A DNA stretch of 64,000 nt, taken from positions 248,001 to 312,000 of the forward strand of contig JAOVVO010000009.1 in NCBI GenBank assembly GCA_028564675.1, written 5' to 3'. Below are positions 26,701-40,040 of this stretch, one piece after another. The DNA is from Onchocerca lupi. Lineage: Eukaryota > Nematoda > Chromadorea > Rhabditida > Onchocercidae. Below the pieces are notes generated by a model. The model had not been told where the DNA came from. It ran no database searches and saw only the letters and a program-made list of their open reading frames with translations. Position 1 is the first letter of the stretch. Every line of letters starts with the position of its first letter. A program made the position numbers and the translations under genes.

Positions 26701-29471
26701 GAGAATAATCTCTGAATAAGGTAATGAATTCCATTCATAAAATTATTTCATCACCTGAAAATATGCATCCTTGAATCACTGATGATCAATACACTTAACG
26801 AAAAATAAAAAGTACTCGGCTCTGATGAAAATCTGCCTCGAAGTCAATATTTTTGTTGATTCGAAAGAAGAAAGGAATCATCCAGATATAATGCTAATTA
26901 AATAAGCTTGTCGCATATTGCCAAGGATATTGAAGAAAATAATATGCATAAACAAACATTCTTTCTGAAGATTTTATAAGCTTCCAGGATGGCTTTTAAA
27001 TTTTATAAGAAAAACATGAATTATACTATTAGCACATTTTCCAGGTGAGTGATTTTCATTTCGATTGGACTCTGAACTTCTCCTCTTTCTTAGTAATCAA
27101 TAATTTTTTGACAATTAACTTCAACAAAACGAGTGAAGTCTATTTCGGGAGCTGAAAAAATTTAATAGGAAGTTATATAGTGTTTGGAACTCTTTGTCGA
27201 GCTTATTTATATTTTGAAAAGAACAACTAATTACACAAATAAATAAGCGATTATTTGAGCCTATTTGAGAAATAGAAGATATGGATTATTTCTTTTTTTT
27301 CAAAATTGCTATAATCTTAAGAACAGACAAAATATTTTGCTCTAAGATCACTTATCTAATCTTGTTTAATAATGGATTCAAATTCAACAAGTAATTTTCT
27401 TTGAATCGACGAATATTCGCCTTTTGCCCTAAATTTAATTATTGTTAACACAACCTGAAATGATCCACTGGTTAACAAAATACGAAATGATCTTCCGATA
27501 ACAAAATCACAATCGAAATTGTTAAAAACAACAATAGCAATGTTCCGTCTATCTCGTAGCTAAGCAATTGCATAAATATTTATCATAGATAGCAGCTCAG
27601 CTTATCACATACAGCAAAAAGGATCACTTCTTGAATGCATTACAGTGATGTGACCGATCATTGAACATTGATTGAGGTGCTTATAATCATAATAACGATG
27701 TTTTTTTCACTTGAATCTTAAAATCATTTGATTAATCTGAAATGGTTGAAATTTCGATCGATATCTGAAATACCAATCCAATTTTTTGCCTCATAACTAA
27801 AATGTATTACTTTACGCTTAAGGCAATCTCATCTAATAAGCAAGTCTTAGCTCAAATCATAACATTAATCTTTGAATATATATGCCACATTTTTCTTCTC
27901 TACTCTTCATAGATTAATTAGTTTTCAGAAGAAATAAAACTAATGGTTAGCAACTTAATTTCTGCGGCAGATTTTATTTATTAAACTTTCGCCACTTTCG
28001 TCTCAAAATATATAGCAAATTGAATTTTTTTGAGAATTTTCAAAATATGAAAATATTATTTAGGCTTAGAATGAAGCTTGGACGAGGGATACTTTCCTAG
28101 TCACTTATTTTCAGAGACAAGAAAAGAGCCACATCTTGGCTATTTAAAAAACTAAAATTTTGGCATGGAATCCAGAAAATGTAGTTGCTCTTGCAGTTCT
28201 ATAGAATTTTCACGTAAATGCTGCCGTATTACAGGCACTCCAAGCTAAATCTCATTATTGCCTAGAAAGGAACAATAATTTCTTCCTTCCTATCCACTCA
28301 TCTATTCATCAAGCAATCTTCTTCCACGCTTCCATCAATTTTTAGCTTTTTCATTCAATGAGCAATTTGTAGATTACTTCACTTCTTCAAGAAATCGGCA
28401 CACCGAAACATAAAATTATTAGTAAATTTCGAATAAGCGAAAAGTTTTCCAGAATGTTCAAATTTAGCTCCATATGCTTTAAAGTTTGTTGAATTTTTTA
28501 GAAATGAATTAGATAGGATTATTAGGTTTCTCATCTTTTCTCTTTTTTTCATTATCTTTAGTGAAATGCAAAGAACTTATTTACATTATTCTCTTCTTTT
28601 TTAATTATTTATAAAAAAGATGAAGGTATTAGTGATTATTTAAGAAGAGAGAGAGAGAGAGATATTTCTATATACCTGATTGCTGATGACGCGCTACTTC
28701 TAAAACAGCTATCAACTCATTTACTGTTCTTTGCTGAATTTTGAAATTTCGTGATATCAATAATTTCAGTAGTAGGATCTTGAAAGTATAATAATTGCTG
28801 GAATCCTATAATGTATTATGTGCCTATGAAGCTGTTTGATAGGTACTAGGCCTGCTCCTCTGGCCAAACCAATTCTCCTGAATCTCGATAATGCACAGCA
28901 TAATCTGCTGAAGCAAAGGCAGAGTTATAATCAGGGAAATGGAAGTGCAAGCCTATATACCACTAATAGTTGCAAAGGAACTTGAATGGCACAAAATGTT
29001 GTTACATTCTCTTTAAGCAAAGCCATTTTGGCCATCTATGATTGATTCTGTACATTCGATTAAAGATTCTTTCGGAAGAAGACAAGCTGTTGAATTTCTC
29101 CAAATACTCTTTCCGTGTATCATGACAAAGAGAACTAGAGGAGATAAGATTTTTGATCATAGAAAGATTTCACTTATAAGAAATGGGAAGATGGACCAAT
29201 CACGTTAATTTATGTATGACGATTTTGTGTGAATTTTTCGTGACTTTTACGTAAAATTTTTTGGATAAACGGCTTTTAGAAATTTTCAGGATCGGATTTT
29301 TGCTAGGCTGGACTATTGGACATGCGAAAATCTCCTACTAAATGATAACAGAAGGAACAATTTACTTAAAATAATATTGCTGCAACAATCATTATCGATT
29401 GATGCGAGAAAAAGATCGCAATCGATGAAGACGAACAATAACATTTATAGTGTCAATACTTTGTGCATTTA
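20729..29471. other. 8.7-kb gene-poor region
   Basis: AT-rich DNA with no recognisable gene. It contains short tandem copies of a TTATTAGGTTATTT-like unit near 22711-22770, a CA/G-run/GA tract near 25014-25060, and a GA microsatellite near 28646-28663. It also includes the exon-like ORF at 28850-28985, listed separately. The right end should hold upstream sequence of the Ly6-type gene. Open frames of 60-100 codons resemble no known protein. Confidence 0.5.
28850..28985 (+). CDS. orphan exon-like ORF, unidentified
   Basis: Following a possible acceptor (ataggtactag), an open frame runs 44 codons to TGA at 28983-28985. It has balanced composition: PAPLAKPILLNLDNAQHN, then a Gln/Asn/Ser-rich end. 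Local GC content is higher than in the surroundings. No partner exon was found, and it lies about 0.5 kb upstream of the Ly6-type gene on the same strand. It could be a terminal exon of an unseen gene, a 5' portion of that locus, or chance. Confidence 0.2.
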
Positions 29472-30833
29472 ATGGTCACGATGATTTCATACTTTGCGCC
29501 TATATTTTTACCGCACAACCTGTCACTTCTGATCTTTATTCTCCATTACTACTTCCAGTCGGGTGCTGTTATTGTGGAAGCAATCAGATGTTATTCATGT
29601 GCAAATGATTTTATTGTTTGGCATTGGAGACATTTCTTCCTGAAACGAAATTATGGCATTACAGCGAGTGACCAGAGCTGCGCTAAATCAGATTATACAC
29701 CTGAAATAACTCAGTTTTGTCCATCGACCTGCTTTATTATGTATCTGAATGGTACCAATCGACATAGTGGAGTGGTTACTGTTCTTGGTAAGGAGGTCGA
29801 AATTTTTAAATATAACAATGTGATATATATTACACTACATTTTCAAGTTTCGAGTAATTTGTGCAATTTTCAAAAGTCACTAAGACTGTGGCATTCGAAA
29901 AGTTTAGTAAATGTGAGCGCTTGCACTTCATTATATTTCCAATTTTGCAAGAAAGGAATCTAACTCATAAATTGGAAACTTAGCAGGAAATTTAGTAAAG
30001 TCGATATTTTGACAGCTTCTTTTGAAGAAGTGAGAAAGATGTAAGAAAACAAACAAAGTTTTCCCATCAAATTGAAGTTTTTATCACTTAACTCTCGTCA
30101 TGTACTGATTATTTCAAGCTCTACGAGGGATTATAGGGACCGTACGAGGTTGTTCTTCGCAATTCTTGACTAGCGATCAACATTCGCAACTTGGTCTTGG
30201 CTCACACTCACGAGTTTCTCAAATCGGCAATTATTTGCCATCTGAATTTGATATGGTAAATCTTTTTGCAACATAGATGTTTTTGCAGATTTTGAGTTTC
30301 AAACTTGTTTTTGTCATTTTTCAATCTTTTATGTGAAATGTATGACTTTACATGCAACGAATTTCATCATTTCCAAATATTTCCTCATTGTGTGTGTCAA
30401 TTTTAATCATGGATCAAATTCAAAGTAAAAAAATAAATTGTGCCAAAATAAATTTACTGAGTTTTAAAATTGAAATGAAAAGCTATGACTTTCCTTCACT
30501 TTTTTACAAAATTTCATTTCCTAAAGAGATATGAAATTCTAAAAATTATTCATTTAGGATAAAATCGCAACAGATCAGTATCGGTTTTGTTTGACTGAAC
30601 AAAAATTGATCGCAATATAGAAATCCTTTCAGTATGATATAACGGAACATTGGTGTTTCTGTTCCAGTGATCAGTGCAATGAAAAAAGTTGCTTTAAAGC
30701 AAACTCATATTCAGAATCCACATCAAAGCGACGCCAGCATTTTTTCGACAAATACTTTTCCACGGATGCTTCCAACCAAGCCACTTTAAGCTACTACTTA
30801 ATCATTTACTTGTTATCTGCAATAGTTTTGTGA
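29472..30833 (+). CDS. Ly6/uPAR-type GPI-anchored surface protein
   Basis: Exons 29472-29787, 30119-30255 and 30633-30833 total 654 nt (217 aa), phases consistent. The N-terminus is hydrophobic (LSLLIFILHYYF), ending near VIVEA, and looks like a signal peptide. The mature part opens with IRCYSC, continues with SCAK, FCPSTCF, one N-glycosylation site (NGT) and RGCSS, and closes with WCFCSSDQCN, the family's C-terminal D-x-C-N signature. The tail ends in a hydrophobic stretch (LSYYLIIYLLSAIVL) with nothing after it, as in GPI-anchored proteins. The cysteine layout recalls the nematode ODR-2/HOT Ly6 proteins, expressed on neurons in C. elegans; exact orthology is not shown. The start could be 29472 or 29481, and an upstream exon joining at 29558 is possible. 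The exon 2 acceptor (attatttcaag) was chosen for phase. Confidence 0.75.
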
Positions 30834-32124
30834 TGTGATGAAGCAAATTACTGAATTTCGTTTTGATTTCAAAGTGCTTGCTTGAAATAAGAACTTTTCT
30901 AGATAAAGAGGGCCCATCTTTTTATTATCACACCGGACATGTAAACCTGTATCACTAAAGTTCAATATATTTAACAAATAAAAACAATTCTGATCTGGCT
31001 TATAAGTGCAATCAATACTTTTCCCAAGGAGTTTATTACTGTATGTGAGTTTTTTAGTCAAAAATATTTACGGTAAATGAATTTCAAAATGTACTTCTCT
31101 TCCTCCCATTATCTTCTCCTTTCTTCCTTCCAAATAATTCAAACCTTTCATCGGTTTTGTTCAATAAATTCGTTTCTTTTTTTCTTTAAAGTGTTTTTAA
31201 TATAAAAAATATTTGTATAGTTATCAACCTATCTTTTTCATATCACAAAGAATTTGAGGACAACTAAAAATTACAATAAAGTTCGAGAAAATGAACTTTA
31301 AAATGGAATAGGAATTAATATCGGCAAATCAAACTTAGTAAAGTTCCTTCACAAAAGCATTTTCAGCGAATTAAGAAATCAATAAATGACTAAATGCATC
31401 AACATAGTTGCTGACAATAGATAATAACTTATTTAGAAGAAAATAAGGAATAGGTTTAATTAAGTTTAGAATTTCAGAGCTAAGAACTTTCAGAATCACA
31501 CATTAATAAGATTAATTGATTTTAGACTTTCGAATGGTAGATTTCACTAATCAAATACAAAATGGAATTTAGCAGTAATTACAACCATATAGAGCGAAAA
31601 TATCCAGAAAAAATATGGTCAATGCAAAAATCAACATCCTTTTCTTTTCTTTCTAGATGTCCGCAGTAAAACAAACTCATTTACAGAAAGATTATGGAAT
31701 TCAGCAATAAAATAGGTAATAGTCTAGTTTTAGAAAATTTGTATGTTTGAGAAGTACGACGATCGAAAAGATGAAGGTTGTTTGCGCAACTCAAAGTTTT
31801 AGGTAAATAAAAGGATTATCAAAGGCACGCTAAGATAAAAGACGAACAAATAATTTCTAATTTAAGCTTAGTTCAAAATGAATTACAAATCAAAAATTCT
31901 GAATTCCAAGAGTCATTTGAATTTTTCAGGAGTTTGCTATTATTCTTGCACCATACTGTAACGGCTCTAGGCTCTTCCCGTATCGGATGTCTAATTGATG
32001 GGGATCAGGTCGGATTGCTAACACATAACAGTTTAATTAATAACTTATAAAATTACATTGAATTATTAAGCAAATTCTTGATCGATTCGAAATAATAATT
32101 TCTATTTAGTTATATGATAAGTTA
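30834..32124. other. intergenic space between two converging genes
   Basis: Holds the 3' ends of the Ly6-type gene (+) and the EAG channel gene (-). No coding segment seen. Pyrimidine tracts occur near 31090-31190. Confidence 0.5.
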
Positions 32125-35100
32125 TCAAATACGTTTCAGTTTGGGTGGACTCAAACTGCCATTTGCTATTTCATCTTCGACATATACCAGCGTGCCAAAA
32201 TTTGGCGTTGACGTCTGGAATTCACCATTTCCGTCATCCGTACTGAGATCCTGTAGCGGTGGAATGCAAATGGGCAACGGTGTTGTGGATTCAGTATACG
32301 GCGATGAACTAAATGGCGCACATTGATCCGGAATTGTTCGACTCGTCAAATCCATTGCCATCGTTGGAGCTAATGACCATCGTTGTTCACTGTCCTTTGA
32401 TCCGTTAATATTCACTTTATTACCACCTATATTGCAGAAAAATTCTCATTGTTGTTAAATTTCTAAGATTTCTGAACATTGCTCGACAATTTTAATCACT
32501 TCATTTAGTAAATTCGAAAGAGATGAACAGATAAACAATGAAAGAACTTATGAATAGAGGAACGATCCATTTAGTGGGGAGAAGCAGTTCTTAATGATTT
32601 GTATTACACAATATTTTAAATTCTCTAACATTGCGCACAGCACGACGAACACATCTTCTCATGCACTTTTATGTGGTTTTTTTTGTTTTCATATTTATTT
32701 TAAACAAAGTAAAAGTTTAATGAAAATGGATTCCTTTCCACGTACGTCTAAAAAGCGTTTCTCAAAAAATGCAAGAATGCATGAAATTTCATCAGAAAAA
32801 GCGTCAATAAAACATACCTCCAGCTTGATGATATAATCCGAAGACAAGCTTCTCCAAATTCTCCAGTTTATGAGAGATATAATTAACCGTATGCAATTTC
32901 TCCTCAATGCGCTCGAAGCATATCTTCAGTTCAGGAGGCAATTTCTTAACTGATATTATTAAAATCAACAAATAATTGTAATATAATTCATCCCTGTCAA
33001 ATCTTACATTGGTTTATTAGATACCAATTAGACATATACTAAAAAAAATTTGCAGCTCGATAGTTGCCTGGATAAAGAATAGAAAATGTACTTTCTGTTT
33101 ATTTTGATAGTTTTTGTGAATTACTTAAAAAGTCAAAATTTTTGATGAGCCAAGCTCTTATCGGGTAGAACTTACAATGGCATCGGTATTTCGCTGAACA
33201 TTTATACTCCAACGCACTTCCTGCAAATCATCCACTGAAGTAGAAGTTAGTCGTACTCCCGATGACTTTGTCCTAATTTGCTGAAATCAATATGTGCCAT
33301 AAACAGAACTTGAGCTAAAGTTTTAACTCAACAGAATCGGCAAATGTCGAGCACTCACTCTCTTAGTGTCTTAAAATTCAAAAGTCTATGCATTACCTGG
33401 TGCCTCTTATAAATGCATTATACTTTCTAATGTTACCAAATGAAAAACCAACCCGTTCAAGATCAGCAAAGATCTGCGATGGAAGCAGACGTCTACCATG
33501 TCTCTCACGCATCCGAAACAATAGTTTCCGAACAGGATGTTCTGCTGGCACCGTGAGCTTCTCATTTTTACGTCTTTCATCCAATTCTCTTTCTCTTTTC
33601 ACGTCAACTACTTTGCGGAATTTTAACTGAAACACGCAAGAATTCCAAGAACAATTGGAAACCAGTGATTCTTTTCGGTGCATTAATTATGTTTCTTTGT
33701 CAGTAATTAATGATCAAAAACCAAAAAGAAAAATTATTCAAAGCAAAAGTACCCGACGAGTGAGGTTGTATGTTAGCACCAAATTGCGAGCAAACGAATT
33801 TGCGAATGCCTTATAAAAATCAAGTACCTAAAATGGTTTCTTAAAACAATATTTAATTTTTCTTGAAAATTTCTTTTTTAAAAAGTTTTTTTTTTTAAAT
33901 AAAACACTTTATAAAAATGTTTTTTGCAGTTAATAAGTAGCTCCAAAGAAAAATCCTTCATGCAATCAAAAAAGAGTTTTCAAAATCTCATTTCATCTTC
34001 TAGGATCAAAGATTACTGCTTATCTAGTAGATTTAAAACTAAAGTGTTAACCATATCATCTTAGTTCCTGCTAGCTTTCAGAAAAATATAGTTTTTCGAG
34101 ACTTTATTAAGTTGTCATAAATGTGGAAAATGATCCATTTACCTCCATAAGTTTATTTTTTTTTATGGAATGTAAATCTGTGTAGGTGAGAGCACGCACA
34201 TTGGCAGCGCTTTGACCTGTCCCAAATTGTTTCCAAAATTCATCACCAAATACATCACCTTTTCCTAAAAGTTAGCATAAATTATTCGCAACAGTAAAAA
34301 CCATTATTTCTATTTCAAACCTAGCAATAGGACGGAAATATCATAAAATAGAAGTAATTGCAGTCAATTTTTAAATCTGAAATAAAAAAAGAGATATTTG
34401 ACATATAAATGGTAAATGGATCATTTACGATTTTAAAAATAAACAATACCTAGGATTGCGACAACTTCGTCGTCCTGTATCACTTCGAGCGATCCCGATA
34501 CAACAAACCACAGCGCATCAACCGATTCTCCAGTGTGATAAATTAAATCACCGGGAGCTGCATGATTACTCTGCAATCTTCCATTAAGATTTTTATATCA
34601 GCAAGTTTTTCTCTCTGTTAATTTTTTCTCTGTAGTTTTATTATCATCGATACGGTCCGAATGTGTGATGATTCCGTACAAGATATTCTGCATCATATGG
34701 CAGTTGGTAATTTAAAATATTCATTTTCGTAAGCCAAAGCCTTGCAAAGTTTCTGAGAAATATAGGCTACTGTTTTGATATTACTGGAACTCAGTCATTT
34801 AGATCAGATGTTCAACTGGCTTCATAAATTTCACGATTATGAAGATTTAAGGTCTATTGTATAAAAAATATTTTGTATCTCTCATAGCTCAAAAATACTT
34901 TTTTTTAAAGTTCAGAAACAAACAGGAAATGGGTCACCTCCAAATGCACGGCAAACTCTCGAAGACAACCATCAGAAGCAAGACGAAAACATGCATGTTC
35001 GTTGAATACCTTTCTATTCAGATGCACACAAATATCTGCTTTCATATCTTTCGGACAATAGCTGAGTACCTTAGGTGGTTCAGCGTTTCAAACAAATGAA

Positions 35101-38100
35101 TTAAATCCTGATTGATGCATACAATGTCACAGTTAAAATTTAGAGTTTCACTGATTTGGATTTTTTTACCCCAATTTGTCAATGTTTTTCTTGAAAATTG
35201 ACGTTAAAAATTTGCTTACAGAACAATTCCAAATATCCTAGTGTTGAATTTGAAAAGTTTTGAGTTCCTTCCAGATTTTCTCATATTCATCTCATTTCTC
35301 TTTAATAATTTTGTCAAGAAAATAAAATACCTTTGATGTATCGATTCCCTTAGTCATGGCCCAGGTACTAACTACGTAGTCCATTATCCGTTCAGCAAGC
35401 TCACTTGGTACTTCCTGTAATTTGATGAATTCGCGAACATTTGCTATCATGTCGTGATATCTGAAAGAACTCACTCATTTTTCTATCCTATACTTTTATC
35501 GAAGATCATATCCCAAGAATAACTGTCTTTTCACCAAAATGATGGGTATGATATTGAATTATCAGTCACCTTATAGTGGCAGATGTCATTTGTTGTATAA
35601 TATTAGTCATATGGCCAAATATGGCAGCATAAAGGAGTGCGGCGATGATCATCATGCATACGCCGAATACTTTCTCATTATCAGTTGTTGATGCTATATT
35701 GCCAAATCCAACTGTTGATAAGCAGGACATCGTGAAATACAACGCTGCGAAAAAATTTAATAATTTTTTAAAATTTATTTGAAAATTTCAAGGATTCAAA
35801 GATTACTGATTGGAAAATGGAGGAACGAAGATGACAAAAGCAAGAAATGAAATCGAAAAACTTCGTTAATGTGTACATGCCATTCAATAGTAATAAAATA
35901 ATATTATTGCAGATCTGAACGGTTTTACCACTAATGTAAGCAGAACTTCGTTGAGGTCCACCAACCAGCTTCATTCTATCCTTGAAGGTATAATTAAAGG
36001 GCGAGTTCAATTCCTTCGATAGCTTCGTCAACCATCCTTCAGGCATGGATGGTACTAAAAACTGAAAAAAATCTAAAATAATGCGTACTTGCGTGAAACC
36101 TTGAACAACTGGAAGATGAAATGTTTGTTTTCTAAAGCTTAGAATGCCAATATCTTGAGACATCACTTTTACTTCCATAAACTTAATCACTAATCGTTAT
36201 TACGAAAGAATGGATGATAACATGCCGTGCCACTGTGCACATCTGGATATTTATACGGTACGTTTTAGAAAATTTAAAAATAACACGAAAATATACCTTT
36301 ATCTTAACTTCATATTCACCGATAGAAAACCATACACAGGCTAACCAGTGAGCAACGAGTACATAAGCACATAAAAGTAAAAGTAACGTCGCTGCTCCGT
36401 ATTCGAGATAGTTATCAAGTTTACGTGCTACACGTCCAAGCCGAAGCAAACGTACTACTTTCAATGCACTTAGTAATGATCCCATTCTCTGTAAAGAATC
36501 GTTTTTAACTGTTCACCAAAATCACTCAAAACATCATTGAATAATATAAATAAACAAAAATTGCAACGAAACTCCGCCTGATGTCATGTCATAAATGTGT
36601 AAAATTAATGTTTTTAAAAGGTGGAAAAAGTTATTAAGAAGTACCGAAATAATCACTTAAAATATAAAAAACTTACCTCATCATTGTGTTTAAACATATA
36701 AAATATATCATATGGAAGACAAGAAAGAAGATCGATGATAAACCATGACTTAAAATAATTATACCTAATTATGTTTGGATCAATTACTACCTGAAAAAAT
36801 AAGCACATAATCTTCATAAGATTTATATATGATATTTATCGATTTTGGCGCGAAATGAACTGTTATAACTTATTTATTGAAATAACTCCCTAAAGTTTTA
36901 AAATCTTAAGAAATTTAGTATGCAAGTATTTTGAAGGGAAATTCGAAAAATTAAATGAAATAGCAGATAGACACATATTAATATTGATACATAATTTTGA
37001 GAGCTAATCAACGAAAGCTTTTCTCATTCGTATTTTTTATATTTCTTAATGAAAGCTGCTTACGAATAATAGTTATTGCATTTATTTAAGTTTGCCCAAT
37101 TGCAGAGGACGAAAATGTTAAGAAAGTACGCTTTTCGGTTTGCTCGGTAACTTATAATTAATTCGAAAAATATAGATTTTAATTCATCAGTATCATAAAA
37201 TTTAATAAATTATTTTTCACATTTGAGATAACAAACTCGCGCTTCACTTGATTTAAATTATTCTCAATTCTTGCTATTCAAGCAAAACTTACTTCACCAC
37301 CAGGGCCAACGAATGTTGTATGAAAATTCAATAAAATATCGGCAAAAAATATTACATCAACGATAGAATCCATGAGAGCGACCATATCAATGGTGCCACG
37401 AGGTGGATGTTCTCGTGTCTACAGATACATACTGCTCATTTCGTGAAGCACTTTTAATAGTACAATCTTGAGATTAGGTTTTGTTAACTAATTAGTAACA
37501 GTAAGGGGAATGCTTTAATAAGAAATTGCAAAGTGAAATTTTATGAGAAAAATTAATTGGGAATCTAGAGATTTCGTTTTAATAACGGAAAAAAATTATT
37601 CAACAAAAAATGATATTTCAATGTTTTTAGTTGTGCTTTATGTCCGTGAAAAAGAGACAGCTACTTTGTGGCTCAATTGATAAAGAAGAAAAGATGACCT
37701 TGAAGGCAATATTGTAAGGTACGATAAAAGCAGTATAGAAAGTAAGTGCCAAAATGGACCAATCCCATATCGTTTTAAATGTCGAATAATGCAAAATGAT
37801 ATGTGGTGATGTTTTTGGTGTTTCCTGTCGATACTGTGGCAACAAATCACCACCGAGATTCATTACCTGATGGTACAGCTGATAAGCTTTCTCTCACCAC
37901 TGACAGTAATTTTCGCTTATTCTTACTGTCTGTTAGTAAAAATAGCGAATGATTTGTTTAAAAATTTATGTCCGATCTTTTGGAAGAACAAATAGAACAT
38001 TAAGACACAGTTGTGACACTCACGTTAGTGAAATCCAATGATGATAGCGGTGATAGCAAAGTAAATCATTGCACTTTGAAATGATATGCAAATGTAAATG

Positions 38101-40040
38101 AAAGATTGAAGTTATAAAAAGTGGTGCAAATGGAAGGAAAATGAAAGTATAGCAAACACAAACTTTGATAACCTGATTGAAGTTTGACGACGTTACGCTC
38201 GCCGTCTTGTGCAGATCTTTTGTTTCAATTTGATTAAACTGTTGTCTGCTTTTTGCAATTCTTGCAATTTGTAAAATTCGTGAGAAGCCTGAATAAAAAA
38301 AAAAATGTTCATCATTTAATATTGAGGTGTTATTAGGGTGCCGAAGTGACGATCAATGATTTCAAATAATAATGATCTCTGATATATCAAAATCAGACCT
38401 GATTTTACATTTATGTGAAACAAGACACAAGCACAATATTCATACTAATTACTATTATTTCCAGATCTACAAGATTATTCTTTTTTCAGGATTATTCTTT
38501 TATCTTGGAGCCCATCACTTGTTTCAGTTCCGAGTAGGATGGTACTAGTAGATGTAAAAATTGTAGATTTAAAAATTTTTCTTTTGTTAAACTTTGTTAA
38601 AAATAAAGTATTCAGGTTTCGTGTATGACATGGAGGGAAAAGGAAAAATGAAGCAGTTGTTCGCTATAAGCTTTTTTTTGCATTAGAAGGCTTCTTTAAG
38701 ATACTTAGATCGTATGAAAGGAAATAATTAAATCAGAATTTCATAGAGAGCGTCTATTGTGATACTGCTGAAAGCAAAACATCTTTACCTTTATTATTTT
38801 CATCATCAAGTGGCTGTTTAAGAGGTGTGATATCCCTGAACTGGCACAAGTACAATACCACTTGATTGCGATCATTCTTGATAGGGGCGATGTGCACTAA
38901 TAGCCAAAGGACACTTCCTGGAAAATTTTTGAGCTAAATGAGAAGTTAGTATAATTTAAATTAAAACGGAATCAGAACTGATACTGGACCGATAATTCGA
39001 AAGAATAATGCTAGAGAGTGATCGACATGACAAAGTTTAATTAAAATACAAAGAAACATTTTCATGCTGTAGTGAATGCACTCTCATAGATCTTCATTTT
39101 TCGTTCACTTATCAGTTGTTTCAGTTTTTCAAAAAGTAGCTTAAATTCACAATTGACTTATTCAAATAATACTAAATAATTTAAAAAAAAAAAAAAGAAC
39201 TGTTTTTCTTGCGTAAACCAATTTCTGTTTGTTCATATTGACATAAATCTAGCGCATTTTGAATCTTCTTCACTGCTTCAGGTCCACTGTACTCCGCATG
39301 CATAAAGGAAAGTCTTCAAAATGAAATTATCAATAGATAAAGAAACATCGATCAAAATGAATTATGCCATTTACAGTCAATCATTTCCATAAACAGTGAA
39401 AATGCTGTACATGGAATGGAGTAGTTGCATTGATATCAGTATGATAAAATCATATTTGATCAATTTAGAAAAAAGAGTGGAAAGTATGAAGTTTAAGGAA
39501 TTAATCTGTAAACTCACGAGCAAGGTTTCTGCATAATTTCAGCCCTGGAATATCCTATCATCTTAGCAAAGCCATCGTTGCAATATACGATCGGATATTC
39601 TGCTATTTGAGCGTTTGCCAATATAAAACTAGTATCTGCAAAAAGATACTGCCTATGAAAAATTTATTAAAATATTTGAAATATTAGAGGAGAGTTTCTC
39701 AGTTTCCGAATTGAATGTAATTTATTTTAATTCAGCTTTTCAACAGATAAGAAGGCAATTTGAGGCAAAGTATGTGCCACAAAGATGCTTGAATTTTCGT
39801 TACAGAAACATTCTCCAATAAAGCTTTAGAAATGGTTCTAAAACTGCAGTATCTAAGGATCTTTAATTTAAATTCTAATAACTTAAGCTTAACCTTCAGA
39901 AGTATTTTTGTGCATAATATTTAGATCGAATTTTTTGGAAATTCGAAAAGATTGCGCTTACCAGAATTATTGCAACGTCTGATAACATTTTCTAAGAATG
40001 TATTTTGTGGGGCGACGAGTCCTCGTTTAACCACAGGCAT
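32125..40040 (-). CDS. egl-2: EAG-type voltage-gated potassium channel (KCNH family), complete
   Basis: Six-helix K+ channel subunit that forms tetramers. Exons in gene order: 39962-40040, 39518-39635, 39201-39313, 38789-38917, 38173-38288, 37699-37866, 37293-37418, 36677-36790, 36297-36488, 35929-36061, 35570-35744, 35331-35460, 34938-35069, 34450-34570, 34143-34264, 33753-33827, 33453-33626, 33176-33280, 32818-32944, 32125-32426. They total 2751 nt (916 aa), phases consistent, close to C. elegans EGL-2 in length. In order: PAS cap (RGLVAPQNTFLEN), PAS domain about 27-135, S1 with LALTFYTAFIVPYN, S4 voltage sensor SALKVVRLLRLGRVARKL (328-345), filter GFGN (442-445), C-linker (YHDMIANVREFIKLQEVP), cyclic-nucleotide-binding-homology domain with the intrinsic-ligand-like YNL, and a C-terminal coiled coil near residues 780-810. 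The sequence fits EAG, not ERG (unc-103) or ELK. Confidence 0.96.

Noticed and set aside
30558..30620. Possible extra exon DKIATDQYRFCL in the Ly6-type gene
   Set aside because: No GT donor keeps frame before the in-frame TAG. Exons 2 and 3 already join in phase without it.
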